NCBI GenBank assembly: GCA_021202925.1
Contig: JAJQCD010000014.1
Location: forward strand, 150,159 to 214,158
DNA length: 64,000 nt
Source: Clostridiales bacterium
GTDB lineage: Bacteria > Bacillota > Clostridia > Lachnospirales > Lachnospiraceae
Direction of reading: 5' to 3'
Below the pieces are notes generated by a model that was not told the DNA's origin, did no database searches, and saw nothing but the letters and a program-made list of their open reading frames with translations. Of this stretch, positions 9,715 through 19,154 are shown one piece after another; position 1 is the first letter of the stretch; each line of letters begins with the position of its first letter. The position numbers were made by a program, and so were the translations under genes.

Positions 9715-9787
9715 GGAGATTTAGCTCAGCTGGGAGAGCGTCTGCTTGACGTGTAGAAGGTCGCAGGTTCGAGCCCTGTAGTCTCCA
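9715..9787 (+). tRNA. tRNA-Val (anticodon GAC)
   Basis: GGAGATT...AGTCTCC acceptor pairing, TTGACGT anticodon loop, GGTTCGAGCC T-arm; 73 nt, CCA not encoded. Confidence 0.93.
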
Positions 9788-9816
9788 TTTTTTCTTGCAG
9801 AAATATCCAGACAGCA

Positions 9817-9864
9817 AAGCGATCCGCACGCCCTTTAGCCAGGCAGTGTGCGGATCGCTTCTTT
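9817..9864. terminator. Bidirectional terminator between tRNA and M20 hydrolase gene
   Basis: AAGCGATCCGCAC...GTGCGGATCGCTT hairpin with flanking A/T tracts. Confidence 0.7.
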
Positions 9865-9886
9865 TGTCTTCCTTCTGAATTCGTAA

Positions 9887-11098
9887 TTAATAAGCCAGCC
9901 GGTTCAGGCACGTTTCTAGCACTCTCACGCCTTTTTCCATATCCTCTATCGACGCATATTCTTCCGGGCAGTGGCTCCGTCCACCCAGGCAGGGAATAAA
10001 AAGCATTCCCACCGGTCCCAGCTTCGCCATGTTGAGTGTGTCATGTCCGGCACCGCTTGGCATCAGGCGGCAGGGATAGCCCAGTTCCTCACAGGCCTCC
10101 ATAAGCATGGTCTTTAACTCCGGCGTCATCTCCGTAGCAAGATTGTTTGGATACGGAATCCAGGTGATTTCACGCCCGCCCGGAGCCGCCTCCTCTTCAC
10201 AGACTCTCTTTACCGCAGCCGCCATCTCCTGTTTGATTTCCTCTACCGGATGACGCAGGTCAACGGTAAAGCACACCTCGCCCGGAATCACATTTTCCGC
10301 GTCCGGCTTTGTCCAGATACGGCCTACCGTAATCACCCCGTCTCCCGAATTCTTCGCGATCTCGGGAAAACGGGCAATCGCACGCGCCGCATATACCATG
10401 GGATCTCTTCGGTCTGCCATCGGAACGGTTCCTGCGTGGCCCGCTTCGCCAGACATCGTCACACGAAACTGCTGCGTTCCAACAATCGAATCGACAACTC
10501 CAACAGGAATTCCGGCCTTTTCCAGCACCGGTCCCTGTTCAATATGCATTTCCAGATAAGCGCCTACTTTGTCGCGCACGGCCTCATCCACCTGTTCTGC
10601 GTCCAGGCCGACTTCAGCCATCGCTTCTGCAATTGTCACACCATTTACGTCCGTCTTTTCGCGGAACGTTGCCTTGTCGAGAGAGCCGGCAACCGCATGG
10701 CTGCCCATCAGGCCAATGGAGAATCGAGATCCCTCCTCCCCGGTAAAGGCTACCACTTCCATGGTGGTTTTCGGCTGTCCCTGCTTTTTCAGGATCTCCT
10801 TTACTGCCATGAGGCTTCCCAGTACGCCAAAAATACCGTCGTAATTTCCTCCGTTCCGCACCGAATCAATATGGGAGCCAGTGACAATCGGCAATGCCTC
10901 CGGATTCCTTCCATCCACCTTTCCCCATAGATTACCGGCCGCGTCTCTTCGCACCGTAAGCCCTGCCTCTTCCATCCATCCGGCCACCAGACGATACATT
11001 TCCGTCTCCTCCGGTGTATAGGAGCCTCTGTAGTAGCCGCCCTCCGCCGCCACTCCGATTTCAGACAACGCATCAAACCATTCTTTCAATTCTTTCAC
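9887..11098 (-). CDS. M20 family Zn-dependent hydrolase (allantoate amidohydrolase / N-carbamoyl-amino-acid hydrolase type)
   Basis: TGSHIDSVRNGGNYDGIFGVLG, FTGEEGSRF, MHIEQGPVLE, SGAGHDTLNMA all present; GTG start behind GGAGG avoids the long overlap implied by the track start. Confidence 0.88.
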   Translation of the reverse strand: MKELKEWFDALSEIGVAAEGGYYRGSYTPEETEMYRLVAGWMEEAGLTVRRDAAGNLWGKVDGRNPEALPIVTGSHIDSVRNGGNYDGIFGVLGSLMAVKEILKKQGQPKTTMEVVAFTGEEGSRFSIGLMGSHAVAGSLDKATFREKTDVNGVTIAEAMAEVGLDAEQVDEAVRDKVGAYLEMHIEQGPVLEKAGIPVGVVDSIVGTQQFRVTMSGEAGHAGTVPMADRRDPMVYAARAIARFPEIAKNSGDGVITVGRIWTKPDAENVIPGEVCFTVDLRHPVEEIKQEMAAAVKRVCEEEAAPGGREITWIPYPNNLATEMTPELKTMLMEACEELGYPCRLMPSGAGHDTLNMAKLGPVGMLFIPCLGGRSHCPEEYASIEDMEKGVRVLETCLNRLAY

Positions 11099-11130
11099 AA
11101 CAAACCTCCGTGCTATTCCATCAAACTCGA

Positions 11131-12450
11131 TCAACCGATGACTCGTCCATCCTTCATAACGACCTGTCCGCCACAGACTGTGACGCAAACTTTTCCTTTG
11201 AGTTCTCTACCCTCAAAAGGTCCCGGCGCTCCTCTCGTATACAGTTGCTGGTGATTCACGGTCCACCGCTCGTTCTCGTCAATTAAAATAAGATCGGCGT
11301 CATACCCCGGGGAAATCCTCCCCTTCTGCGATGACAAACCATATATGTTTGCCGGATTCTCGCAGCAAAGCCTTCGGATATCCTCCAGATTCAGGAGTCC
11401 GCGGCTCCTTGCATCCAGAAGCAATGCCAGCTCCGTCTCCAGCCCTGTCATCCCACTGGCACAGGAGGCAAGCCTCTCCCGGTCTTTCTCTTTCACCATA
11501 TGAGGCGCATGATCCGAGGCGATATAGTCTACCGTTCCGTCCCTCACCCCGTTCCACAGCTCATCCACATCCTGCTGTGTCCGCAGCGGCGGATGAATAT
11601 GCGCGCCGGATCCATAAATCCGCAGCGCATCTCTGGTCAGGAACAGATAATGAACGCAAATCTCCACATACACCAGGGCGTCCGGGTACAGATTTCTCAT
11701 GGCGCGCACCGTCTCAAGCGCCTTTTTCGTGCTCACCATCCGAAGCACCACCGGCACATGAAAATAAGCTGCCATTGGGAAGATCCGCGCAATCGATAAG
11801 GCTTCCGTCTCTCCATCTGTCGCATCCGCGATCACGTCCGTCTCATCCTTCCCCAGATCCAACGACTGTTTTTTCCTCAGTGACTCAAGCTGCGGATCCA
11901 TCAGATAAAAGCAAAGCGGGACGCACATTTCTTTTGCCTCCCGGAACAGACGAAGCCAGTCCCCCGTTCCATAGGAAAACATATCATCATAAACATCCAT
12001 GGCAACCGCGCCGGCCTGTACAGATGGAACAATCCATCCAGGAGCCGCGGCGCATGTTCCTCCCGTCAGAGCCACATGAACCAGCGCCTTTTCATCCGCA
12101 CTCTGCCTGACGAGCTGAATCGCCGCCCGGTTTGTCATAGGCGGATTGCAGTTTGGCATAGCCATAATGGTCGTCACACCGCCGTTGGCTGCCGCCATCG
12201 TCGCACTCCGCCAATCCTCCTTCCCGGTATATCCCGGATCTCTTGTATGAACATGGGCGTCAATCATTCCCGGCAAGAGGAACCGGCCTCCGGCCTCTAT
12301 TCGTTCTCTGCTCTCGCATTCGCAACTCTCTCCGGTATGAGACGGATCCCGCGCCGGCCTGAGCCAGACAATTTTCTCCCCTTCTATTCCCACATCCCAG
12401 CGGGCTTCGGTTTCATCCAACCGCGCTCCCGCTATGACCAGATCACACAT
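11131..12450 (-). CDS. Dihydroorotase/allantoinase/hydantoinase-like amidohydrolase with altered metal site
   Basis: PGMIDAHVHTRDPGYTGKEDW, MPNCNPP, EICVHYL, HPPLR, IASDHAPH retained; expected carboxy-Lys and two His replaced (see finding). Confidence 0.85.
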   Translation of the reverse strand: MCDLVIAGARLDETEARWDVGIEGEKIVWLRPARDPSHTGESCECESRERIEAGGRFLLPGMIDAHVHTRDPGYTGKEDWRSATMAAANGGVTTIMAMPNCNPPMTNRAAIQLVRQSADEKALVHVALTGGTCAAAPGWIVPSVQAGAVAMDVYDDMFSYGTGDWLRLFREAKEMCVPLCFYLMDPQLESLRKKQSLDLGKDETDVIADATDGETEALSIARIFPMAAYFHVPVVLRMVSTKKALETVRAMRNLYPDALVYVEICVHYLFLTRDALRIYGSGAHIHPPLRTQQDVDELWNGVRDGTVDYIASDHAPHMVKEKDRERLASCASGMTGLETELALLLDARSRGLLNLEDIRRLCCENPANIYGLSSQKGRISPGYDADLILIDENERWTVNHQQLYTRGAPGPFEGRELKGKVCVTVCGGQVVMKDGRVIG

Positions 12451-12471
12451 CCATCTTCCCCCTGTCTTTCA

Positions 12472-13587
12472 TCAGGCCGTTCCAGGGAATGGGATCCCCG
12501 TTTCCTCTCCGACGGCCACAAGATTCTTTGCAAGAGAAACATGTAGCGGAATTCCCTCTGCCCGGCGCTTCTCTGACGTCAGAAAGCTTCTCTCCCCCGG
12601 AACGTAAATCTCACCTGCTCCCTTTGCCTTTGGGCAGTCCTTCAGGTGCTGTACATACTGATCGACCCTTGTCTTAAATTCATCCAGTGGCATGAATGAA
12701 TCAATCCGAATCGCTCCAAGGAAATGAGATACTCCTGTATTTTCATCATGATTACCATAAAATCCCAGTTCATCTGCTACCCTGCCGCCACTCAGGACTC
12801 CTGTAAGAATCTCCGCCATGCAGCTTAGAGCATAGCCCTTATGGCCTCCAAAGGGCAGCATCAGTCCGTTCATTCCTTCCGTGACGTCCGTTGTCGGTTC
12901 ACCATCGGCCGTAACCGCCCAGTTGGACGGTATCGTCATTTCTCCCCTCATTGCCATCATAGCCATGCGGGTCCATCCCACTACAGTACATGCCATATCA
13001 AATACCACCGGGAAACGTATGCCTGGCACAGCAAAAGACCATGGGCTCGTTCCTAAAAGACGCTGCGTTCCTCCCGGAGGTGCCATTTGCGGAGTGCCGT
13101 TTGTAATACAGATACCGATGCAGCCATTTTCCGTGGCATAGCGCGAGTATATCCGATTTGCTGTCAGCGTATTGGAATTGCCCACGCTGACAAAGCCCAC
13201 TCCGTTTTCGTTGGCCTTCCTGACAGCCATTTCCATGGCTCTCCACCCCATAACCTGGCCATATCCTCCTTCACCATCGCACCTGGCCGTAGTTGGCGTC
13301 TCATACAATACACGCAACTTTGCTTTCGGATTATCTCCTCCCGCCTTCGCTCGGCTGATGTACATGGGAAACTTCAATACGCCATGAGTATCTACTCCCA
13401 TCAAATCCGTTTCCACCAGGACATTGGCCATCACGTCGGCATCCTCTTTCGACATTCCGATGTGGACCAGGACCTTTGAACACCAGCTCTTCAGTTCGTC
13501 TGCCTGCACACTATTCGGTAACTTTTCCTCCTCTTCATTATCAGAACCAGAAAAACTATAAGGTGCCAAATTTCGTTTCTCAAGCAT
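12472..13587 (-). CDS. Ldh family (malate/L-lactate/diketogulonate/ureidoglycolate dehydrogenase type) oxidoreductase
   Basis: DTHGVLKFPMYI, ITNGTPQMAPPGG, LGTSPWSFAVP, PFGGHKGYALSCMAEIL. Confidence 0.88.
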   Translation of the reverse strand: MLEKRNLAPYSFSGSDNEEEEKLPNSVQADELKSWCSKVLVHIGMSKEDADVMANVLVETDLMGVDTHGVLKFPMYISRAKAGGDNPKAKLRVLYETPTTARCDGEGGYGQVMGWRAMEMAVRKANENGVGFVSVGNSNTLTANRIYSRYATENGCIGICITNGTPQMAPPGGTQRLLGTSPWSFAVPGIRFPVVFDMACTVVGWTRMAMMAMRGEMTIPSNWAVTADGEPTTDVTEGMNGLMLPFGGHKGYALSCMAEILTGVLSGGRVADELGFYGNHDENTGVSHFLGAIRIDSFMPLDEFKTRVDQYVQHLKDCPKAKGAGEIYVPGERSFLTSEKRRAEGIPLHVSLAKNLVAVGEETGIPFPGTA

Positions 13588-13607
13588 AACTTCTTCCCTC
13601 CTGAATA

Positions 13608-14885
13608 TTATATCCCGATCAGTAAATTAGGCAGCCAGACAACCGCATCAGGAAAGAGCGCCATCGTAATCAAAGCAGCAAATAAAGCCAGAAAATACGG
13701 CGCAGCCTCTCGCATGAAATCCGCCAGACTGACCTTAGTAATACTTGTTGTAATATACATAACCATTCCAACCGGCGGTGTGATCTGTCCGATCATCAAC
13801 GCTACCACCATAACGACACCAAAATAGATTGGATTAATGCCATAACTGTTGATCAAAGGCAAGACAATCGGCACAGTCAGCAATGTAATCGCCACACCAT
13901 CCATAAAAAGACCAATCAAAAGATAAAAGAGTATCAGCACTGCCATAACCATCGCCGCACTGTCTGTTGTCATGAGGAAAACCGACAGGATCTTCTGCGG
14001 AATACTGTCGAGCGCGGCTACCCAGCCCATAACGTTCGACGCAGCAACGATGATCATCGTCGTGGCCGTCAGGCTTGTCGTTCTCAGAATAATACCCGGA
14101 ATATCCTTTATGGTTATCTCCTTATAAACAAAGCCCAGAATACCCGCATAGACAGCCGCCGCCACCGATGCCTCTGTCGGCGTGTACCAGCCAAACAGGA
14201 TGCCTCCCATGATAATGATCGGTGTCAGAAGTGGCAGGAATCCCTCCTTTAACGCATGGAGAAAGTTGGACCAGGAGAATTTTGTCACAACGCCATAGCC
14301 TCGTTTTTTTGATATAAACCAGGTAACGATCATCTCATAAAAACAGATAACGACCCCGGGCAAAAGTCCCGCCACGAACATCTTTCCCACGGAAACGCTG
14401 GCTACACTCGCATAGATCAGCATGTTTATGCTGGGAGGAATCACCGGACCTATAACCGCGGAGCAGGCGGTGACAGCCGCCGCAAAAGGTTTCGGATACC
14501 CTTTCTCCACCATCTCCGGAATCAGAATCACGCTGGTAGTCGCCGCATCAGCCGAAGCTGAACCGGACATTCCCGCCATGACGGTACTGCTGAGGATATT
14601 CACATGAGCCAGGCCACCTCGAAACTGGCCGACAACCGCCTGAGCCAGATTCATAATACGCCTGGTTGTCCCTCCTGAATTCATCAGCTCTCCTGTCAAC
14701 AGGTAAAACGGAACCGCCATCAGCGTAAACGAATTGACCCCCCGGAACAACTGATTCGCAATACCCACCATTGAGATGGAATCCTGCGTCAGGATAAAAA
14801 TCACACAGCCGATTCCCATCGCCACAAACACAGGTGCACCGGTGAATATAAGAAGAATCATAATCCCAAACATGATGATTGCCAT
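13608..14885 (-). CDS. dctM: TRAP transporter large permease (DctM)
   Basis: 425 aa, GMSGSASADAATTSVILIPEM, VIPPSINMLIYA, PITPPVGMVMYITTSI. Confidence 0.93.
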   Translation of the reverse strand: MAIIMFGIMILLIFTGAPVFVAMGIGCVIFILTQDSISMVGIANQLFRGVNSFTLMAVPFYLLTGELMNSGGTTRRIMNLAQAVVGQFRGGLAHVNILSSTVMAGMSGSASADAATTSVILIPEMVEKGYPKPFAAAVTACSAVIGPVIPPSINMLIYASVASVSVGKMFVAGLLPGVVICFYEMIVTWFISKKRGYGVVTKFSWSNFLHALKEGFLPLLTPIIIMGGILFGWYTPTEASVAAAVYAGILGFVYKEITIKDIPGIILRTTSLTATTMIIVAASNVMGWVAALDSIPQKILSVFLMTTDSAAMVMAVLILFYLLIGLFMDGVAITLLTVPIVLPLINSYGINPIYFGVVMVVALMIGQITPPVGMVMYITTSITKVSLADFMREAAPYFLALFAALITMALFPDAVVWLPNLLIGI

Positions 14886-14888
14886 GTT

Positions 14889-15416
14889 CTACTCCCTCCT
14901 CTCCTGCCCGGCGTCTGTTTCACTGTTATTTCCTTTTCTCTGAACTCTCCGGATCACATCGAGACAGACCGCCACCAACATGATCAGGCCGCCCACCATG
15001 ATTGCAGAGTTCCACCAGGCCATCGGCATATTAAAATATTTTCTCAGCGTAGCAACCGCCTGCGTCCCTGTACTCTTCACAAGAATATAGCCGCCGCCTG
15101 TCATAACCAAACAGAACACGATTGTCATAAGATCATTAAACACCTCTACCACGTGACGGATTCCAGGAGGCATCTTGTCCAGCACGAAAGTCACTCGGAT
15201 ATGCTTTCCCTCCATCATGGCCAATCCGCTGCCGAGAAATACCAGATAGACAAGAAGGTAACGCCCCACTTCGTCAGTCCACATGACATCAAAATTTATA
15301 AATGGTACATTTCTCGAGAGAATCATCAGAAGCAGCGAAACCGTCAGCGCAAGGAAGCACACCACGCACAATGCCTGAATGATCGTAAACATGATTTTTC
15401 TCAACTTCACCGGCAT
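14889..15416 (-). CDS. dctQ: TRAP transporter small permease (DctQ)
   Basis: Four-TM protein with WTDEVGRYLLVYLVFLGSGLAM. Confidence 0.9.
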   Translation of the reverse strand: MPVKLRKIMFTIIQALCVVCFLALTVSLLLMILSRNVPFINFDVMWTDEVGRYLLVYLVFLGSGLAMMEGKHIRVTFVLDKMPPGIRHVVEVFNDLMTIVFCLVMTGGGYILVKSTGTQAVATLRKYFNMPMAWWNSAIMVGGLIMLVAVCLDVIRRVQRKGNNSETDAGQERRE

Positions 15417-15490
15417 CTCCTTTCTGATTATTTACAATCGGCTACAGCTCACCATGCGCTGTAGCCGGTTATCAAATAATATCCTGTTGT

Positions 15491-16576
15491 TTACATTCCC
15501 TTAATCTGCTCGATCCACTCTGCCGGAACCGTTCCAAGAGACTCCGGTACTCCTTCGCATGCCTCGCGGAAAGATTCGATATCCTCCGGTTCATTTACTT
15601 CAACGCCCGCCTGCCGGATATTCTCAACCAGTTCATCCTCCACGCCACTCAGATAATCTCTCTGATACTGCTCTGCTTCTTCGACCGCATTCCTGATCAT
15701 CTCCTGATCCGCTCCAGACAGGCCGTTCAGCCATTCGTTGTTGGCCAGAATGAAATTGGTACCCAGCATATGATGCGTCAGCGTCACATATTTCTGAACC
15801 TCCTGAAAACTCTGCGCCCAGAATGTAGAGGCCGGATTGTCCTGACCGTCGGCCACTCCTTGCTGAAGAGCCATATACAGCTCATTCAGGCTGACGGTAA
15901 CCGTCGTCGCACCCATGGCGTTAAACGTAGCTGAATATACTTCCATATCCGGAACACGAATTTTCATTCCCTTCAGATCATCAACCGACTGAATCGGTTT
16001 TACATTGTTGGAAATATTTCTCCAGCCAATCGATACATATCCCAATAGAGCCAGACCATTATCCTCAAAGCGGCTGCCGAGTTCATCAAACAGGAAACCA
16101 TCAAAGCAGGAATACGCATGGTCGTAATCACGATAGAGGAATGGCATGTCCGTAACCGCTGTTTCCGGAACCCATGAAGTAGTCGAGCTTCCGACAAACA
16201 TGTCCTGCTGCCCCATTAACATCCCCTCTATCATTTCACGGTCATTGCCCAGTATCGCGTTCGGATAAATCTCAACCGTAATATGTCCATTGCTCTCTTC
16301 CTCCACCAGTTCCTTGAACTTCCCTGCAAACACCTGATACTGGTGTTCCTCTGTCCCGGAATGACCAAAGCGGATCACAACCGGGGCCGAGTCAGCCTCC
16401 CCTTCGGTTTCTGCTTCCGCTACCGCTTCTGCTTCGGTCTCCGCGCTGGTCGTTGCGGCAGCTGTCGTTGTCCCGGATGCCGTCTGACTCCCCCCGGAAC
16501 CCGAACAACCCGCCATCATTCCGGCCACCATCGTCACCGCAGACACAACCGCTAATAATTTCCCCCATTTTTTCAT
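15491..16576 (-). CDS. dctP: TRAP transporter substrate-binding lipoprotein (DctP)
   Basis: Lipobox MVAGMMAGCSG; KIRVPDMEVYSATFNAMGATTVTVSLNELYMALQQGVADGQDNP. Confidence 0.93.
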   Translation of the reverse strand: MKKWGKLLAVVSAVTMVAGMMAGCSGSGGSQTASGTTTAAATTSAETEAEAVAEAETEGEADSAPVVIRFGHSGTEEHQYQVFAGKFKELVEEESNGHITVEIYPNAILGNDREMIEGMLMGQQDMFVGSSTTSWVPETAVTDMPFLYRDYDHAYSCFDGFLFDELGSRFEDNGLALLGYVSIGWRNISNNVKPIQSVDDLKGMKIRVPDMEVYSATFNAMGATTVTVSLNELYMALQQGVADGQDNPASTFWAQSFQEVQKYVTLTHHMLGTNFILANNEWLNGLSGADQEMIRNAVEEAEQYQRDYLSGVEDELVENIRQAGVEVNEPEDIESFREACEGVPESLGTVPAEWIEQIKGM

Positions 16577-16607
16577 GATTTTCCTCCTTTGCGTTTGCTT
16601 TTTATTG

Positions 16608-17414
16608 TTATGATCGCAACTCTTTCACCTTATCCATGAACGCCCGAACCCTGCTCTCGTCCACTTCGTTTTCAAAAATACCATCCACTTTAAACGTAGT
16701 CGCGCACACAGCCCCGTCAGCAACCGAAAGCTGTCGCTGGATATTGTTCACGTTGCAGCCCGTATTGCATAATACCGGCGTATGGCGCACCACATCCTTT
16801 ACCTGTTTCAGTACCTGAGTATCGGTCTCGCTTCCCGCGGTCAGCCCCGATACACACAACGCATCTGGCGCGTGATTGAATTCTGTCGAACGTGCAATTT
16901 CCTTAATGTCCCGATCCGCCAGATATTTCGCCGCCTCCGGCACGATATTAAACAGCATCCTGACATTTTTCGCTCCGATACGCGCCCTGTGGCGAGCCGT
17001 CCGGCCGGCGTCTGTGTTCCACAGTCCAAAATCACTGGCATACACGCCGGAAATGATCTCCCGGATAAACTGCCCTTCCACCGCTTTCGCCAGATCCAGC
17101 GACGCGATGGGATCCCAGAGGCAATTGACGCCGTATGGAATTTTAATTTTATCCTTCAGCTCTCCTATGACATACGCCATGGCCGCAATCGTGATCGGCT
17201 CTACCTTGGTCAGATATGGAAGGCTGAATTCATTTGAAAACATGATGCCATCTACTCCGCCCTCCTGCAAAGCAGTGAGATCGTGAAGCGCGCAGGTAAT
17301 CACCTTCTCCATTCCGCCCTTCTCGTCATAACCCGGATCTCCCGGCAGTGCCTGCAAATGGCACATCGCGATAATCGGTTTTTCCACATGAAATAATTCT
17401 TGCATCCAGCTCAT
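16608..17414 (-). CDS. BtpA/SgcQ family protein
   Basis: KPIIAMCHLQALPGDPGYD, VNCLWDPIASLDLAKAV, TGCNVNNIQRQLSVADGAVCATTFKVDG. Confidence 0.88.
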   Translation of the reverse strand: MSWMQELFHVEKPIIAMCHLQALPGDPGYDEKGGMEKVITCALHDLTALQEGGVDGIMFSNEFSLPYLTKVEPITIAAMAYVIGELKDKIKIPYGVNCLWDPIASLDLAKAVEGQFIREIISGVYASDFGLWNTDAGRTARHRARIGAKNVRMLFNIVPEAAKYLADRDIKEIARSTEFNHAPDALCVSGLTAGSETDTQVLKQVKDVVRHTPVLCNTGCNVNNIQRQLSVADGAVCATTFKVDGIFENEVDESRVRAFMDKVKELRS

Positions 17415-17491
17415 TGAAAGTTCCTCCTACTTGTTGATGGCTTCTGTGCCTTCATTAATGTGCTGCCTTACTTTTTATATTTTATAATTGT

Positions 17492-17520
17492 ATCATACAA
17501 CTTTATTGATTCAATGTCAA
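17492..17520 (-). promoter_or_regulatory. Promoter for the leftward arm (BtpA-TRAP-Ldh-amidohydrolases)
   Basis: TTGACA - 17 bp - TATGAT on minus strand. Confidence 0.7.
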
Positions 17521-17580
17521 CAATATTTGAAAATATATTGTAATTTAAGTCCGTATTTTGATTATTTTATTTCAAATCTG

Positions 17581-17609
17581 TTGATTTTTTCTTCACCCGC
17601 GTATATAAT
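17581..17609 (+). promoter_or_regulatory. Promoter for the rightward arm (epimerases-kinase-DeoR)
   Basis: TTGATT - 17 bp - TATAAT. Confidence 0.7.
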
Positions 17610-17655
17610 GTTCTTATTATTAACCGTATCCATATTTTAGAAAGGAAGTACAGTT

Positions 17656-18300
17656 ATGCTGAAAATTTTGCCATCCATCGCGTCTGCCGACCCACTGGCC
17701 CTTCGCGATGAAATCGCACAGATTCAGAGCATCGGCAGGCTGCATCTGGATATCGAAGACGGAAACTTTATCGACAATATTACATTTGGTCTCAGAACCA
17801 TCACAGCGATTGCCCGTGAATTTCATGGTTCGCTAGACGCGCACCTGATGACCACAAAACCAGAATGCTGGCTTCAGCCATTGGCCGAATGCGGTGTCTC
17901 TGCCATATGCGGCCACATAGAAGCACTTCCCTATCCGAGACAGTTTCTGAGACATGCCAGATCGCTCGGAATGAAAGCCGGGCTGGCCTTTAACCTGAAG
18001 ACCGGCCCGACGAATTTGCTTCCTTATAAGAATGACCTGGACTATGTTCTAGTCATGACATCCGAGCCGGATTATGGAGAACAGACCTTTTTCGAATGTT
18101 CTTTCAAACGAATCGAGCAGTTCAGGAATCTTCTGGCTCCGGAAACAGAGCTCTGGTGCGACGGCGGCATCTGTCCCGGACACCTCCCTCAGCTCCGTGC
18201 CTCGGGTGCTTCCGTCGCCGTCATGGGGCGTGCCATCTTTTCTGATGACAATCCCAAAAACAGACTCGATCTGCTGGAAAGAGAGGCAAACAACTTATGA
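17656..18300 (+). CDS. Ribulose-phosphate 3-epimerase-like protein (SgcE/AlsE-like)
   Basis: LPSIASADPLAL, HLDIEDGNFIDNITFG, DAHLMTTKPE, WCDGGI; canonical His/Asp ligands present. Confidence 0.85.
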   Translation: MLKILPSIASADPLALRDEIAQIQSIGRLHLDIEDGNFIDNITFGLRTITAIAREFHGSLDAHLMTTKPECWLQPLAECGVSAICGHIEALPYPRQFLRHARSLGMKAGLAFNLKTGPTNLLPYKNDLDYVLVMTSEPDYGEQTFFECSFKRIEQFRNLLAPETELWCDGGICPGHLPQLRASGASVAVMGRAIFSDDNPKNRLDLLEREANNL

Positions 18301-19154
18301 TCGACCAGTCATACCCTTTTGTTCTTTATGAAAAAGCGCTTATGCCTCATTCGTGGCAGGAAATGTTCGCAGATACTGCCGAACTCGGTTTTGACGGTTT
18401 TGAACTCAGCATCGACGAAAGCGACGCCCGCCTGGCCCGGTTGGACTGGACACGCGAAGAATGTCTGTCTGTGATGCGGGCAGCTGCGGACACAGGAGTT
18501 CTGCTGCAGTCCCTCTGTTTCAGCGGGCAGCGCCGTTTTCCCATGGGCAGCGAGGACCCAGATCTTGTCCGGCACTCGCTTCTTCTGATGGAAAAATGCA
18601 TCAGACTCTGTCAGTATCTGGGGATCCGCACGCTTCAGGTGGCAGGTTTTGACGTCTATTATGAACCTTCTTCGCCAAATACCTACGCCAGATATATCGA
18701 CAATCTGGCCCGGATGACCAGAATTGCCGAACGGCACGGCGTTATGCTGGCGATTGAACCCGTAGAAAAAGGAGTTCTTTCTGTTGAGATGGCTCTTGCC
18801 ATCGTCAATCAGATTCGCTCTCCCTTTCTTCAGATTTATCCGGATATCGCCAACATGGCTTCTCTCGGAATCGATTATTTCCCTCAGATGGAGAAAGGGA
18901 TCGGGCACATTGTTCAGATTCATATCCGGGATGCCTTGCCGGACTTCTACTATGGAGTAGATATCGGTACCGGAATTATTGATTTTGTAAAAACATTTCG
19001 TCATTTCCGGCAATTGAATTTATCCTGTCCCCTGACACTGGAAATGTGGGGACTGGAAAATCCGCACTATATGGAAACACTTCGTTACACCGTATCGTTT
19101 CTTCAGAACGCTTTAAAAAATGCTAGCCAACCGGCAGAAAGGATGATACAATAA
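18297..19154 (+). CDS. L-ribulose-5-phosphate (L-xylulose-5-P) 3-epimerase UlaE/SgbU-like
   Basis: YEKAL...LGFDGFELSIDESDARLARLDWTREE, RRFPMGSED, YPDIANM, VQIHIRDALPDFYYGVDIGTGIIDF, LEMWG. Confidence 0.9.
   Translation: MIDQSYPFVLYEKALMPHSWQEMFADTAELGFDGFELSIDESDARLARLDWTREECLSVMRAAADTGVLLQSLCFSGQRRFPMGSEDPDLVRHSLLLMEKCIRLCQYLGIRTLQVAGFDVYYEPSSPNTYARYIDNLARMTRIAERHGVMLAIEPVEKGVLSVEMALAIVNQIRSPFLQIYPDIANMASLGIDYFPQMEKGIGHIVQIHIRDALPDFYYGVDIGTGIIDFVKTFRHFRQLNLSCPLTLEMWGLENPHYMETLRYTVSFLQNALKNASQPAERMIQ

Noticed and set aside
9887-11188. Track start (433 aa) for the M20 hydrolase
   Set aside because: Would overlap the upstream gene by ~58 nt; GTG at 11098 with GGAGG RBS fits better.
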